Shown: piece by piece, positions 1-8,005 of the stretch
Layout: the number at the start of each line of letters is the position of its first letter
How positions within the stretch are numbered: the first letter of the stretch is position 1
Source of the DNA: Promethearchaeota archaeon
GTDB lineage: Archaea > Asgardarchaeota > Lokiarchaeia > Helarchaeales > RDOG01
Direction: 5' to 3'
NCBI GenBank assembly: GCA_011365055.1
Contig: RDOG01000032.1
Location: forward strand, 1-28,950
Length of the DNA stretch: 28,950 bases
Translations under genes and position numbers: made by a program
Notes under the pieces: model-generated
Database searches by the model: none
What the model saw: the letters and a program-made list of their open reading frames with translations, nothing else
What the model was told of the DNA's origin: nothing

Positions 1-230
1 TCGGCTTCTTCAGCTTTCCGTTTAGCTTCTTTCCGTTTAGCTTCTTCTTCGGCTTTCCGTTTAGCTGCTTCTTCGGCTTTCCGTTTAGCTTCTTCTTCGG
101 CTTTCCGTTTAGCTTCTTCTTCGGCTTTCCGTTTAGCTTCTTCTTCGGCTTTCCGTTTAGCTTCTTCTTCGGCTTTCCGTTTAGCTTCTTCTTCGGCCTT
201 CCGTTTAGCTTCTTCTTCGGCTTTTCGCTC
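1..230 (-). repeat. 24-nt tandem repeat encoding KRKAEEEA
   Basis: CCGT anchors recur exactly 24 bases apart at 33, 57, 81, 105, 129, 153, 177 and 201, with a further copy 15 bases away at 18. Each unit encodes one octapeptide in the partial gene. Copies are nearly identical at the nucleotide level (one gctgctt variant near 65, one ggcctt near 196), which points to recent slippage or unequal recombination. The array continues to the window edge, so its full length is unknown. Confidence 0.95.
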
Positions 231-2744
231 TTCTTCTTGCTTTCTTTTTATATCTTCAAATTTTATTTTATAATCCTCTTCTTCCTTCCTTTTCATCTCT
301 TGTTCAAGCTTTCGCTTCTTATTCTCTTCAACTTTAGCAAGTTCTGTAATTGATTGTTTTTCTCTTATTTCAAGATATTGAGATTTTTTACCAGCCATTT
401 CAGCTAATTTAATCAAAGCATCTTCATCATCTAAAAGATCTTCAAGTTCCATGCTTAAAATATCGTCTGTTTCTGAAGTTTTTTTAGATTTTTCTTTGAT
501 TATTGACGTTATTGTAACATCAACTTCCGGTTTACTTGTTTCTTCTTCTGTTTTTCCATACTTTAATTGTTGTACGATACCCTTAACGAGATCAACCATT
601 TCATCATTAATAGAACTAGATTCAATGGGAATTTCTTCTTCGGGTTCTTTTTCTAATTTATCTTTAATTTTATCTAAAATTGTTTTCTCTTCTTCAAGCT
701 CTTCCTTTGCTTCATAAAACTTGAATTTAATTCGCGATTCTTTTTCTGATATCCCAAACTTTTTTATTCTCTCTTTTTGTAAAAATTTTCTATAATCCTT
801 AATTTCATCGAGCATCTCTTTTCTAAATCTTATAATATCTATCTTAGTAAGTTTAGTCGGAGTGACTTTACTAGGAATACTTTCAATAATTTGAGCTGGT
901 TCATCAATGGCTTGCGGTTTTGATATGGATTTTGATTCTATAGGTTTAATTTTAGAAGGTTCTATTGGCTTCAATTCTGGTAATTTAGTTAGCTTAGGCA
1001 GAGCATTGGATTTTTCGGATATTGAAGTGGAAGCTTTCACTTGACTAACTATTTTTTCAAGTTTAACATCTAATATATTAATTAAATGTTGTTTATCTTT
1101 ATCATTAACAATTTCAAATGTTTCTAAAAATAAGGGGGCATCATTAGGATCGTTTCTAATTGATTCTATAATGTTTAAAATTTCATCATAAGTGTATTCT
1201 GTTTCTGCTAATCGGCAAAATTCTTGTTTAAATTTCTTAATATCAAAATCATAGTTATGAAGAATGCCACTTAGTTCTATTAATTGGTTCCTTGATTCTA
1301 TATCAAGATTCATATCCTTTAATAGTTTATCTGCTTGCGATAATGCTGTAGAACCATCATCTGAATCCTTCAATTGGGAAAGTTTTCTATAAGTATCTTT
1401 AATATCGTCAAATGCAACTTTTGAACCTGATGATTTTAATAAATAATCTCCAAATACTATTTCATCTGACTGAAGTTTTGGTGGCTGTGTCGTAATTGTG
1501 GACCAAGATTCAGAATAAATTTCATAAAACTGTTGATTTTCTGTTTTTATCATCCCACTGAGAGATGCATCTTGAATACCCTTATTTATTAAATTAATTA
1601 AATCGTCAATATATCTTATCTGATAGGGTTGATAAAAATTATAATAATTAATTCCTCTAAAAGAGTAAATTGTATTCTTTAATAGTTCTAAATGTCTTAA
1701 TAAAATTGAATTATCCAAGGTTTTGTATTTTATATTTGATTCTATTAGTCCGATCAAATATTCAGGAAAAATAAGTTCGCATTTTATATCCGATTTTAGG
1801 AGAATATAATTCGGAAACTCTTTATAAAGACATATAATCTCATTAATTTTTAGTTGTTTTAAATTATCTTGAAGTTTTTTTAGGTTTTTACGATGTATTG
1901 GATTTAATTTTGCTATCTTATCAATAGATAAAGGTTTTTCTCTTAGACCTTTTATTATTGATATTAATTCATGATCTGTAAAAATATTATAAAGTTGTGT
2001 TTTGTCTTCAGGACTCAATACATATTCTTCAAAATAATTTTGAACTTCAGCTAAATAACTTTTTGAAGCAGGGAATTTTCCTTCTCTCGCAATTTTTACA
2101 GTGTGAATTGGAGGAATCCGGTTAATGAAAAAATCACGAATTAAAAAAATAGTGAATTTTTCAGGTTCAATTTGAGTTACTTCGACAAGTCCAATCATTT
2201 GTAGGGGTAATAATGTCCTATATAAATCTATAATAGTACCGAATTCATTATTACAAAGATGTTGTAATTCACTAAATTCAATACAACCCATTGTTCGCAA
2301 TTTTGAAAAAATAAATGAAATATATGGATCCAATGCAAGCTTACAGACTTGCTGTTCAATTCTATATTCTGGAAAATCATAAATCAATTGGTGTAAGTAA
2401 GCTAAATGTTCAATCCAATTTGTTTGCATGTTACTTATTATGAAATTTGTGACAATCACGCTAATTAATTCGTAGTAATAAGCGTTCTTTTGAGATGGAA
2501 CTTTTATTACTAAAAATATATTAGTATCAAAACCCGTATAATAACTTGCATAATTAACATTTTGGTGAGATATTACTCTAAAAGAAGGATCCACTCCCAT
2601 GTCATAATGTTCTTTAATAATTTTTGACTTTAACTGATCTGGTAAATCATATTCTTGAGGCATAGAAACATATTTGCTCAATGAACCTTCAATGTCTTGG
2701 AAAATAATGATTCCTTGAAAGTCATCTTCCGGAGAATTTTTCAT
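1..2744 (-). CDS. Longin-like / winged-helix / charged-helix protein (partial, 3' end outside window)
   Basis: An open frame of 914 codons with no stop runs off the window edge, so the C-terminus is missing. The first ~110 residues alternate beta strands and amphipathic helices (GIIIFQDIEGSL, then NIFLVIKVP, then YYELISVIVTNFI), which looks like a longin/NPRL2-type alpha-beta fold. Two stretches resembling winged helices follow (about residues 135-220 and 240-330), then mixed helical sequence. A Pro/Lys-rich linker lies at about 578-632, then a highly charged helix, then KRKAEEEA octapeptides from about residue 839 to the edge. The tail should form a rigid single alpha-helix or coiled coil. 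I chose the ATG at 2744. No Shine-Dalgarno is visible, so the mRNA may be short-leadered. A T9 run on this strand separates the gene from the upstream operon. The family is not recognised; a role as a cytosolic scaffold or regulator is inference. Confidence 0.8.
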   Translation of the reverse strand, partial: MKNSPEDDFQGIIIFQDIEGSLSKYVSMPQEYDLPDQLKSKIIKEHYDMGVDPSFRVISHQNVNYASYYTGFDTNIFLVIKVPSQKNAYYYELISVIVTNFIISNMQTNWIEHLAYLHQLIYDFPEYRIEQQVCKLALDPYISFIFSKLRTMGCIEFSELQHLCNNEFGTIIDLYRTLLPLQMIGLVEVTQIEPEKFTIFLIRDFFINRIPPIHTVKIAREGKFPASKSYLAEVQNYFEEYVLSPEDKTQLYNIFTDHELISIIKGLREKPLSIDKIAKLNPIHRKNLKKLQDNLKQLKINEIICLYKEFPNYILLKSDIKCELIFPEYLIGLIESNIKYKTLDNSILLRHLELLKNTIYSFRGINYYNFYQPYQIRYIDDLINLINKGIQDASLSGMIKTENQQFYEIYSESWSTITTQPPKLQSDEIVFGDYLLKSSGSKVAFDDIKDTYRKLSQLKDSDDGSTALSQADKLLKDMNLDIESRNQLIELSGILHNYDFDIKKFKQEFCRLAETEYTYDEILNIIESIRNDPNDAPLFLETFEIVNDKDKQHLINILDVKLEKIVSQVKASTSISEKSNALPKLTKLPELKPIEPSKIKPIESKSISKPQAIDEPAQIIESIPSKVTPTKLTKIDIIRFRKEMLDEIKDYRKFLQKERIKKFGISEKESRIKFKFYEAKEELEEEKTILDKIKDKLEKEPEEEIPIESSSINDEMVDLVKGIVQQLKYGKTEEETSKPEVDVTITSIIKEKSKKTSETDDILSMELEDLLDDEDALIKLAEMAGKKSQYLEIREKQSITELAKVEENKKRKLEQEMKRKEEEDYKIKFEDIKRKQEEERKAEEEAKRKAEEEAKRKAEEEAKRKAEEEAKRKAEEEAKRKAEEEAKRKAEEAAKRKAEEEAKRKEAKRKAEEA

Positions 2745-2832
2745 ATAAGAAATTTAAGGATTCATAATTATTATAATTTTTATGTAAGGTGTATAATCAA
2801 CAATAACTGAGACAAAAAAATAACGACAAGAG

Positions 2833-2841
2833 AAAAAAAAA
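2833..2841 (-). terminator. Poly-T terminator after the SPFH/PH operon
   Basis: Nine A on the plus strand read as T9 on the minus strand, 15 bases past the stop codon at 2856. A second T7 run follows near 2815-2821. Archaeal RNA polymerase terminates at such runs without needing a hairpin. This suggests the downstream longin-like gene has its own promoter. Confidence 0.5.
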
Positions 2842-2855
2842 GCTATAAAATATGG

Positions 2856-5048
2856 TTAAATTTTTGGAGAAATGCTTTCTCCACAAAAATTACACGTAAT
2901 TACTTTACCTTCAGTGAGTCTTTTTATTTGAGTTTCGTCTAAAGAAGCACCACACTGATTACATTTCATTATCTTTAGACTTTCGCTTATTTCTGATAAT
3001 ATTGGAACCAACATATTTTTATCCTGAGTGTAGGCTTCAATTTTTGCTGAACTTTGCGGTAATTCTTTATCGCCAGTTATTGTTAATTTGAGACCTACTT
3101 TATTTTTAGTATATTTACCTTCAGCATATCCTTTTATGATTCCCACGTAATTCTTTCCAACTTCAATTAATTCATTGCTCACAATTTGAAAATTATCTTC
3201 GGGTAAGAGAAGTAATATTTTTTCATACAACATTTTCACGTTAAATGGGACTTCTATATCTTCTCCAGATTTGGTAAATTCTAGTAATCCTTTAGTTATT
3301 TTTTCAAATTCTTCAGTATTTACAGAAGCTGGTTGTAGTAGACCGCAAACCATCTTAACTTCGTGAGGTGCAACCATAATTTGTTGAGACTCTCCTTTTG
3401 CGTCTATATATGTTGTTATGGATGTTATTCTCCCTGAAATGCAATCTGTTGTTGGTTTAAAACTAAAAGTAACTGCAACTAAATCTCCTCTAGGACCGAT
3501 CTTATTTCTTTTTTGAACTTCTTCTTCTAATAAAACCATTGAGTCAGATGGGAATGAAGTGATTAGGATTTTTATATCTGTTATGACGGAATTTGAATTA
3601 TTTACAACCTTTACTTTGTAAATATACTTGCCACCTTTTATAATTCCTCCACGAGTCACCTCTACTTTACCCGATGTCTCCATTTCTGTTGTTTCTTCTC
3701 GAATTCCAACAGAAGTACTAATTACATCCTTCTCAGTTTCGATATCAATTGTTTCAGATTCAATTGCGGGTTGAATCTCTGTAACGCTTTTACGATTATC
3801 TCCAAAATCATTTAAAAAACTTTCTTTTATGTTATCAGTAAGCCTTCTTGATCGTTCTTTTAATTTTTCGCTTTCAACTTTAAATTTTTCTTTCAATTTA
3901 TACCAAGAGCTTTTACTAATATCCCCAATTTGTGTCACGATTCTAGTCGCAGCTCCGAATAAGAAACTGAAGAAAAATAATCCTGCTCTAATTGCTAAAA
4001 ATCCAAAAGCACATAATCCGAGTACAAGTGCCACTAATCTGATGATAATAGCTACCCCATTCCAGATGAAATTATTTACGTATGGAATAAAATTACCCCA
4101 AATAGCTTGCGCTTGGAATAACGTGAAGAATCCAAATCCCAAAGCTAAAAATACGATAACTAAAGTACACATTGTTTTGTTGAATTTTTCAACATTTTGA
4201 ACATTTAATGCATTATCCTTATGACTAGCCCACTTTGGTTCTCTAACATATACATTTGACATTTCAAATCCCACGGCGATTGAAAATATGAATCCAATCA
4301 TGCCTATTAACATTCCGATAAATCTCAATAAGCTCCAAATATCAGCTGTAAAGATTGTGAAATCGAAGGTTAGGTATGAACTACCAACAAGTATTGAAGC
4401 TCCAACATTTAATACTACTCCAGCAATTGATAGACCGAGGACGACAGCCCTCCTATCATCTTCAATCTTTAAATCCTGATTTACTAATATATAATAAGGA
4501 TAATCCCGCTTATCAAACATTAAAAAGGCAGAAAAAACGATACCACAGACGCACAAAGCGAAAGCTAATATTAGAGCAACAGTAATTTCGAATATATAAA
4601 AAGATAATCCAACAATTGCTAATACTACTATCGGTATTGTGAAGACTGAACTCATAAAATCGAAAAATCTTTCCGTGTTTGTATATTTTTTAATTCCATC
4701 TACAGATTTTAAGTCTAATTTTTCTTTAGGTTGTTCTGAAATGACCTTTTCTAAAAGTGAAACAAACTCTGCTGGAGAATTAATTGATGGTCTATAATTG
4801 ATCGTATTTACCATAATCCAATTTTCTTTTCTATCAATTAATACTTTAAATATTTCGTCAAAAAATATCGAATCAACTAAATAGAGGTCTTCGCTTTCTA
4901 ATGGTTTTATATATTTAAAGAAAAGTAACCTATAATTTGTTAAAACCAAAGTTCCTTTAATAATTTCTTTTTCTGATCTTCTTTCTGCACCATATGTATA
5001 TCTAAATTGTTCATTTTTTCCAAAAAATTTCATCATTGTATCATTCAT
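2856..5048 (-). CDS. PH-like, multi-TM, beta-sandwich and zinc-ribbon membrane protein
   Basis: The protein is about 730 residues and unusually composite. Residues ~1-110 form a PH/GRAM-like domain with the signature LVLTNYRLLFF. Residues ~130-370 contain six or seven hydrophobic membrane segments. A basic helix (~380-415) and an acidic linker follow. Residues ~465-575 look like an Ig/CARDB-type beta-sandwich (YKVKVVNNSNSVITDIKI). Residues ~580-690 form an alpha/beta domain, and the chain ends in a CxxC-x19-CxxC zinc ribbon. The beta-sandwich plus platform order recalls adaptin/COPI gamma appendages, a resemblance only. An ATG lies six bases further upstream, but GAGGT (5056-5060) sits 1 base from it and 7 bases from the ATG at 5048, so I chose 5048. 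The gene begins just after the SPFH gene ends, so it is co-transcribed. It probably sits at a membrane with cytosolic PH and ribbon domains. Confidence 0.85.
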   Translation of the reverse strand: MNDTMMKFFGKNEQFRYTYGAERRSEKEIIKGTLVLTNYRLLFFKYIKPLESEDLYLVDSIFFDEIFKVLIDRKENWIMVNTINYRPSINSPAEFVSLLEKVISEQPKEKLDLKSVDGIKKYTNTERFFDFMSSVFTIPIVVLAIVGLSFYIFEITVALILAFALCVCGIVFSAFLMFDKRDYPYYILVNQDLKIEDDRRAVVLGLSIAGVVLNVGASILVGSSYLTFDFTIFTADIWSLLRFIGMLIGMIGFIFSIAVGFEMSNVYVREPKWASHKDNALNVQNVEKFNKTMCTLVIVFLALGFGFFTLFQAQAIWGNFIPYVNNFIWNGVAIIIRLVALVLGLCAFGFLAIRAGLFFFSFLFGAATRIVTQIGDISKSSWYKLKEKFKVESEKLKERSRRLTDNIKESFLNDFGDNRKSVTEIQPAIESETIDIETEKDVISTSVGIREETTEMETSGKVEVTRGGIIKGGKYIYKVKVVNNSNSVITDIKILITSFPSDSMVLLEEEVQKRNKIGPRGDLVAVTFSFKPTTDCISGRITSITTYIDAKGESQQIMVAPHEVKMVCGLLQPASVNTEEFEKITKGLLEFTKSGEDIEVPFNVKMLYEKILLLLPEDNFQIVSNELIEVGKNYVGIIKGYAEGKYTKNKVGLKLTITGDKELPQSSAKIEAYTQDKNMLVPILSEISESLKIMKCNQCGASLDETQIKRLTEGKVITCNFCGESISPKI

Positions 5049-5061
5049 TATCATTACCTCA

Positions 5062-5769
5062 TTATCTTGATGGTATATTCCACCCTATTATCGTAAAGGA
5101 AATTAATTCAAGACCCCATTTCCCAATTTCTTTATTCATTAATATTCTAAGTTCTTGTTCTAATTGTTTTGCATCAAAGGCTTGAATATCTTCAAGTTTT
5201 GTACCTGCAAACTTTTCTCTTAAAACTTGTTTCAAAACTGGCAAAACCCATTTTTTCATATCTTGTTGCGTGAATAAATAAGGTTCTTCTAATCTTTTTG
5301 CATCTTGAATTTTAAGATTGTCTTTTTGGACGCTTTGTTTTATGATTTCATCTCTTTTTTTCTCCCCTTGTATGAACATTTCCTTCTCTAGATCTTCAAT
5401 AAAAACACACGTTTCAGAGCTGACTAAATTGAATATGAAATCCTGAGGAGAGGTTATTTTTAAAGTCAAAACACCATGGCATCCTATCATAATTTGATCT
5501 GCCGTGACTATACCATTTCTCATAGGAATTCCCCATTGAAGTCTAACTTCCCCACTCTTAACATATATAAGTTCACTATTTTCTTTTTCATTTGATTTAA
5601 ATTCATAAGAGAATCCATCCATGATAACATCTAATAATCTTCCTTTTTGGAGCCATATTGCAATTTCTTGACCTTGTCTTACCATAAATCCTTTATCTTT
5701 TTTATCAATTGGGTAACACCAAACAATTCCTTTATTTTTTCTATAATCCCAATTAATTAAATCTGTCAT
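5062..5769 (-). CDS. SPFH-domain protein, YdjI/virion-core-like family
   Basis: This is a 235-residue protein. Its N-terminal two thirds match the SPFH (stomatin/prohibitin/flotillin/HflK) layout of the bacterial YdjI group: a VRQGQEIAIWLQKGRL strand pair, a LQWGIPM segment, a GVLTLKITSPQDFIFNLV segment, then helices and a closing GLELISFTIIGWNIP strand. SPFH proteins assemble at membranes into microdomains or cages, and YdjI-type members lack a transmembrane anchor, as here. The frame extends to a GTG-like codon at 5805, but GGAGG at 5782-5786 lies directly upstream of the ATG at 5769, so that start is used. This Shine-Dalgarno sits inside the last codons of the preceding gene, whose stop is 5 bases upstream, so translation is probably coupled. 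It lacks the C-terminal zinc ribbon common in bacterial YdjI; the next gene carries one. Confidence 0.85.
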   Translation of the reverse strand: MTDLINWDYRKNKGIVWCYPIDKKDKGFMVRQGQEIAIWLQKGRLLDVIMDGFSYEFKSNEKENSELIYVKSGEVRLQWGIPMRNGIVTADQIMIGCHGVLTLKITSPQDFIFNLVSSETCVFIEDLEKEMFIQGEKKRDEIIKQSVQKDNLKIQDAKRLEEPYLFTQQDMKKWVLPVLKQVLREKFAGTKLEDIQAFDAKQLEQELRILMNKEIGKWGLELISFTIIGWNIPSR

Positions 5770-5774
5770 TTTTT

Positions 5775-7478
5775 TTAATCCTCCAATATTCCTGGTATGA
5801 ACCAAATTTCACCTTCGGATTTAGTTTTTCTGTATTCAACGTGTCCATTTTCTTTTAATACGTCTAAAATATATCGAGCTTTTACTTCTTTCCAACCAAG
5901 ACTATCCATAATTCTTGGAATAGTGATTTTACCTGAAGGAGTATGTTTCGCAAATTCAAAGAGCTCTTGTTGATCTCCATCAGTATCACCTAAGATATAG
6001 ACTATTACGGTATCTTTACCGACTTTTACTTTATGCATACCAGAAATTATTTTTTCTTTTACTAATTTATTCAATATTGATTTGATAAGTTTATAATCAA
6101 CATCAAGATTAGGGTGATTTTCCCTAAATTCTTTTAAAAAATCATCTTCAGAAATGATGGAAATATCTTTCAATTCACTTATTAATTTATTCATCCTAAT
6201 TTCTATCTCCTTTTTATCAAGTTTTGATTTTGAAGGCGTTTCTCCTAATATTTCATTTGGATTTTCAGCCCATTTCATTAGTAATTCTACATCATGCATT
6301 TTTCTATCAATATCACTATTAATTTTGTTGATATTAGGACCTTCAAATTGAATCTCCTTTTCTAATTTTTGTAAAATATCAAAAATTTCAGAGACAATAT
6401 TCGATACTGCTTTTTCTACAGCTATTTTATTTATCAAAAACTCTACTTTTTCTTTGTCTTTATCAATTCCCATAATTCCGATGGGAAGCGTTTTAATTTT
6501 ATTAGAGAAAGAATTTATTTTAGTATAAAATCCATCCAATTCTGTTACCAAATTTTTATCCTCTTGAACTTTTTCCATGATCTCTAGCATTTTCTTTTGT
6601 GTAATATTTAGATCTTTCATATTAGTATTCCGCTGTTTTCCCTCAGAATTTAAAACGTCATCAACTTTTTTCATTGAATAATCTTTATAGCTTTCAACTA
6701 TTCTCTTCAATTGATTTTTACTTATATCTCCTTGATCTTTGGTTTCAGGTGTAATAGGAATAGTTACTCCTGGTTCTTTCATAATAGATTCAAACATGAC
6801 CAGTTGTAATAATTCAGTCCAAACTTTATTATAGATAGATTGAAGCTCATGAGAATAATATGTTATATGATCTTCCAGTTCAAGTGGTATTGGACTCAAT
6901 TTTGAATTCAATTCTTCTTTGTATCGTTCAAGTTGAGCTAAAAATCCTGGTTGTGATTTAAGAAATTCAGGATTAAAAAATGGATTTGAATTCATGAAAT
7001 CTATATCAAGAATTAAAGCAGCTAAAATTAATAAAGATGAAATTACTTGAAGGATGAACATTTTTCCAGTATTTGGAACCACTCCTTCGTAAAAATTTTC
7101 AATAGTTTTTTCAATTCTTTGCTCATTTTCTAATTCTTTTAATTCAGAATATATTAACCTGAATTTTTCTAGAAATTCTATTAACACATTCTTTTCTGTT
7201 TCAGTTAAATTTACATGAGAGAGGGAACTTTTTAAATCCATGCTATAAAAATTGGCAGGAATTTTTCTTTTTTCTTCTATTCTTGAAATTTTTATTAATT
7301 CTACCTCATTTAAAAAATCAACAATAGGTCCAATTGCCTGAGGTGTTATCCCCACCAATTTAGATAGCTGATATTTATTTCTTTCAAAAGCATATAACTC
7401 AAAAATTAACTCTTTAAGGATTAAAATCTTCCTTTTTTTCATTTTTTTTAATTCATAATCGAAATTTATGATATCCAT
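5775..7478 (-). CDS. Winged-helix / helical protein with C-terminal tandem winged helices
   Basis: This 567-residue protein belongs to no family I can name firmly. Residues ~15-80 look like a winged helix (LSKLVGITPQAIGPIVDFLN as the helix-turn-helix, then a wing). A hydrophobic stretch lies at ~140-160, too isolated to call as a membrane span with confidence. Residues ~180-440 are helical with coiled-coil character. Residues ~455-567 hold two consecutive winged helices, the last ending RYILDVLKENGHVEY then GEIWFIPGIL. That ending resembles the C-terminal winged helix of ESCRT-II Vps22/Vps36, though generic archaeal winged helices also look like this. A weak GTGA lies 8 bases before the ATG. 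The gene is followed 5 bases later by the SPFH gene. It could be a regulator of the operon or a structural partner of the SPFH protein. Confidence 0.8.
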   Translation of the reverse strand: MDIINFDYELKKMKKRKILILKELIFELYAFERNKYQLSKLVGITPQAIGPIVDFLNEVELIKISRIEEKRKIPANFYSMDLKSSLSHVNLTETEKNVLIEFLEKFRLIYSELKELENEQRIEKTIENFYEGVVPNTGKMFILQVISSLLILAALILDIDFMNSNPFFNPEFLKSQPGFLAQLERYKEELNSKLSPIPLELEDHITYYSHELQSIYNKVWTELLQLVMFESIMKEPGVTIPITPETKDQGDISKNQLKRIVESYKDYSMKKVDDVLNSEGKQRNTNMKDLNITQKKMLEIMEKVQEDKNLVTELDGFYTKINSFSNKIKTLPIGIMGIDKDKEKVEFLINKIAVEKAVSNIVSEIFDILQKLEKEIQFEGPNINKINSDIDRKMHDVELLMKWAENPNEILGETPSKSKLDKKEIEIRMNKLISELKDISIISEDDFLKEFRENHPNLDVDYKLIKSILNKLVKEKIISGMHKVKVGKDTVIVYILGDTDGDQQELFEFAKHTPSGKITIPRIMDSLGWKEVKARYILDVLKENGHVEYRKTKSEGEIWFIPGILED

Positions 7479-7506
7479 AAAATCTCACTTAATCCTGCTA
7501 ATGGCC

Positions 7507-7632
7507 TTAATGAGGAAATATATTTTTACTATCATCAATATAAATTATATTATCACTTAAATCCATTAATTTAGTCAAATTTTCTCTAAATAATTTATTA
7601 AAATTTTCTTTATAATTTTCTTTCAATTTCAT
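7507..7632 (-). CDS. Putative 41-aa microprotein
   Basis: The ATG at 7632 follows GTGGGG by two bases, and the 41-codon frame ends in TAA at 7507. It begins 12 bases after the 64-aa gene ends and stops 28 bases before the 567-aa gene starts, all on the same strand, as expected for an operon member. The product is charged, with a helical N-half (MKLKENYKENFNKLF) and an acidic C-half. It has no Cys pairs and no membrane segment. The Shine-Dalgarno spacing is short, and length alone could be chance in AT-rich DNA, so confidence is limited. Confidence 0.4.
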   Translation of the reverse strand: MKLKENYKENFNKLFRENLTKLMDLSDNIIYIDDSKNIFPH

Positions 7633-7644
7633 TCCCCACTAATC

Positions 7645-7839
7645 TTATACATATAATATTAAATTTTGTTTATATTGCTCTAACTCCTTTTTAATTATTA
7701 AACAGTTGGCTAAAATCTCTTTATCATCATTTAAATTTTCATTATAAATTCTATACTTTGCTAATTGATACACTTCATCTATTACTTCAATAAATTCATT
7801 CAAATCGTCAAAAGTGAAATCCGAAGTAATTTTTCTCAT
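7645..7839 (-). CDS. Small helical protein, first gene of the SPFH operon
   Basis: This is a 64-residue acidic, mostly helical protein (DDLNEFIEVIDEVYQLAKYR, then a second helix IIKKELEQYKQNL). It looks like a two-helix hairpin that could dimerise. No Shine-Dalgarno precedes the ATG, which fits a first gene with a short leader: TATA-like boxes lie about 40-65 bases upstream. It is followed closely by the 41-aa frame and then by the winged-helix gene. No family is recognised. Confidence 0.55.
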   Translation of the reverse strand: MRKITSDFTFDDLNEFIEVIDEVYQLAKYRIYNENLNDDKEILANCLIIKKELEQYKQNLILYV

Positions 7840-7877
7840 AGTTAAATTAATGATGAGATCATTTATAAAACTTTTGA

Positions 7878-7905
7878 TTTTATATAAATTGTAACTTTAT
7901 ATAAA
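7878..7905 (-). promoter_or_regulatory. Two tandem TATA-like boxes upstream of the SPFH operon
   Basis: Read on the minus strand, two near-identical elements occur 18 bases apart: TTTTTATATAAAG (about 7894-7906) and ATTTATATAAAATC (about 7876-7889). With the archaeal spacing of ~25 bases they would place starts near 7870 and 7852, giving leaders of roughly 15-30 bases before the ATG at 7839. Which box is used cannot be told from sequence. Confidence 0.45.
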
Positions 7906-8005
7906 AAATCAAGCCTCGACTCAATTCTCATTTTATGAAATTATTTTTTAAATAATATTTTTTCCAATAATGGTATAAAAAAATAAATAAAATATTAATA
8001 ATGGA

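Noticed and set aside
1..230. CRISPR-like or non-coding repeat array
   Set aside because: Units are contiguous with no spacers and stay in frame as KRKAEEEA within a long open frame, so this is coding repetition.
451..717. 88-codon plus-strand frame rich in Ser
   Set aside because: It is the antisense of the charged helical part of the partial longin-like gene; poly-Ser comes from reversed Glu-rich codons.
3829..4200. 123-codon plus-strand frame
   Set aside because: It lies wholly opposite the 730-aa membrane protein; its Leu/Asn/Lys-rich product is an antisense shadow with no Shine-Dalgarno.
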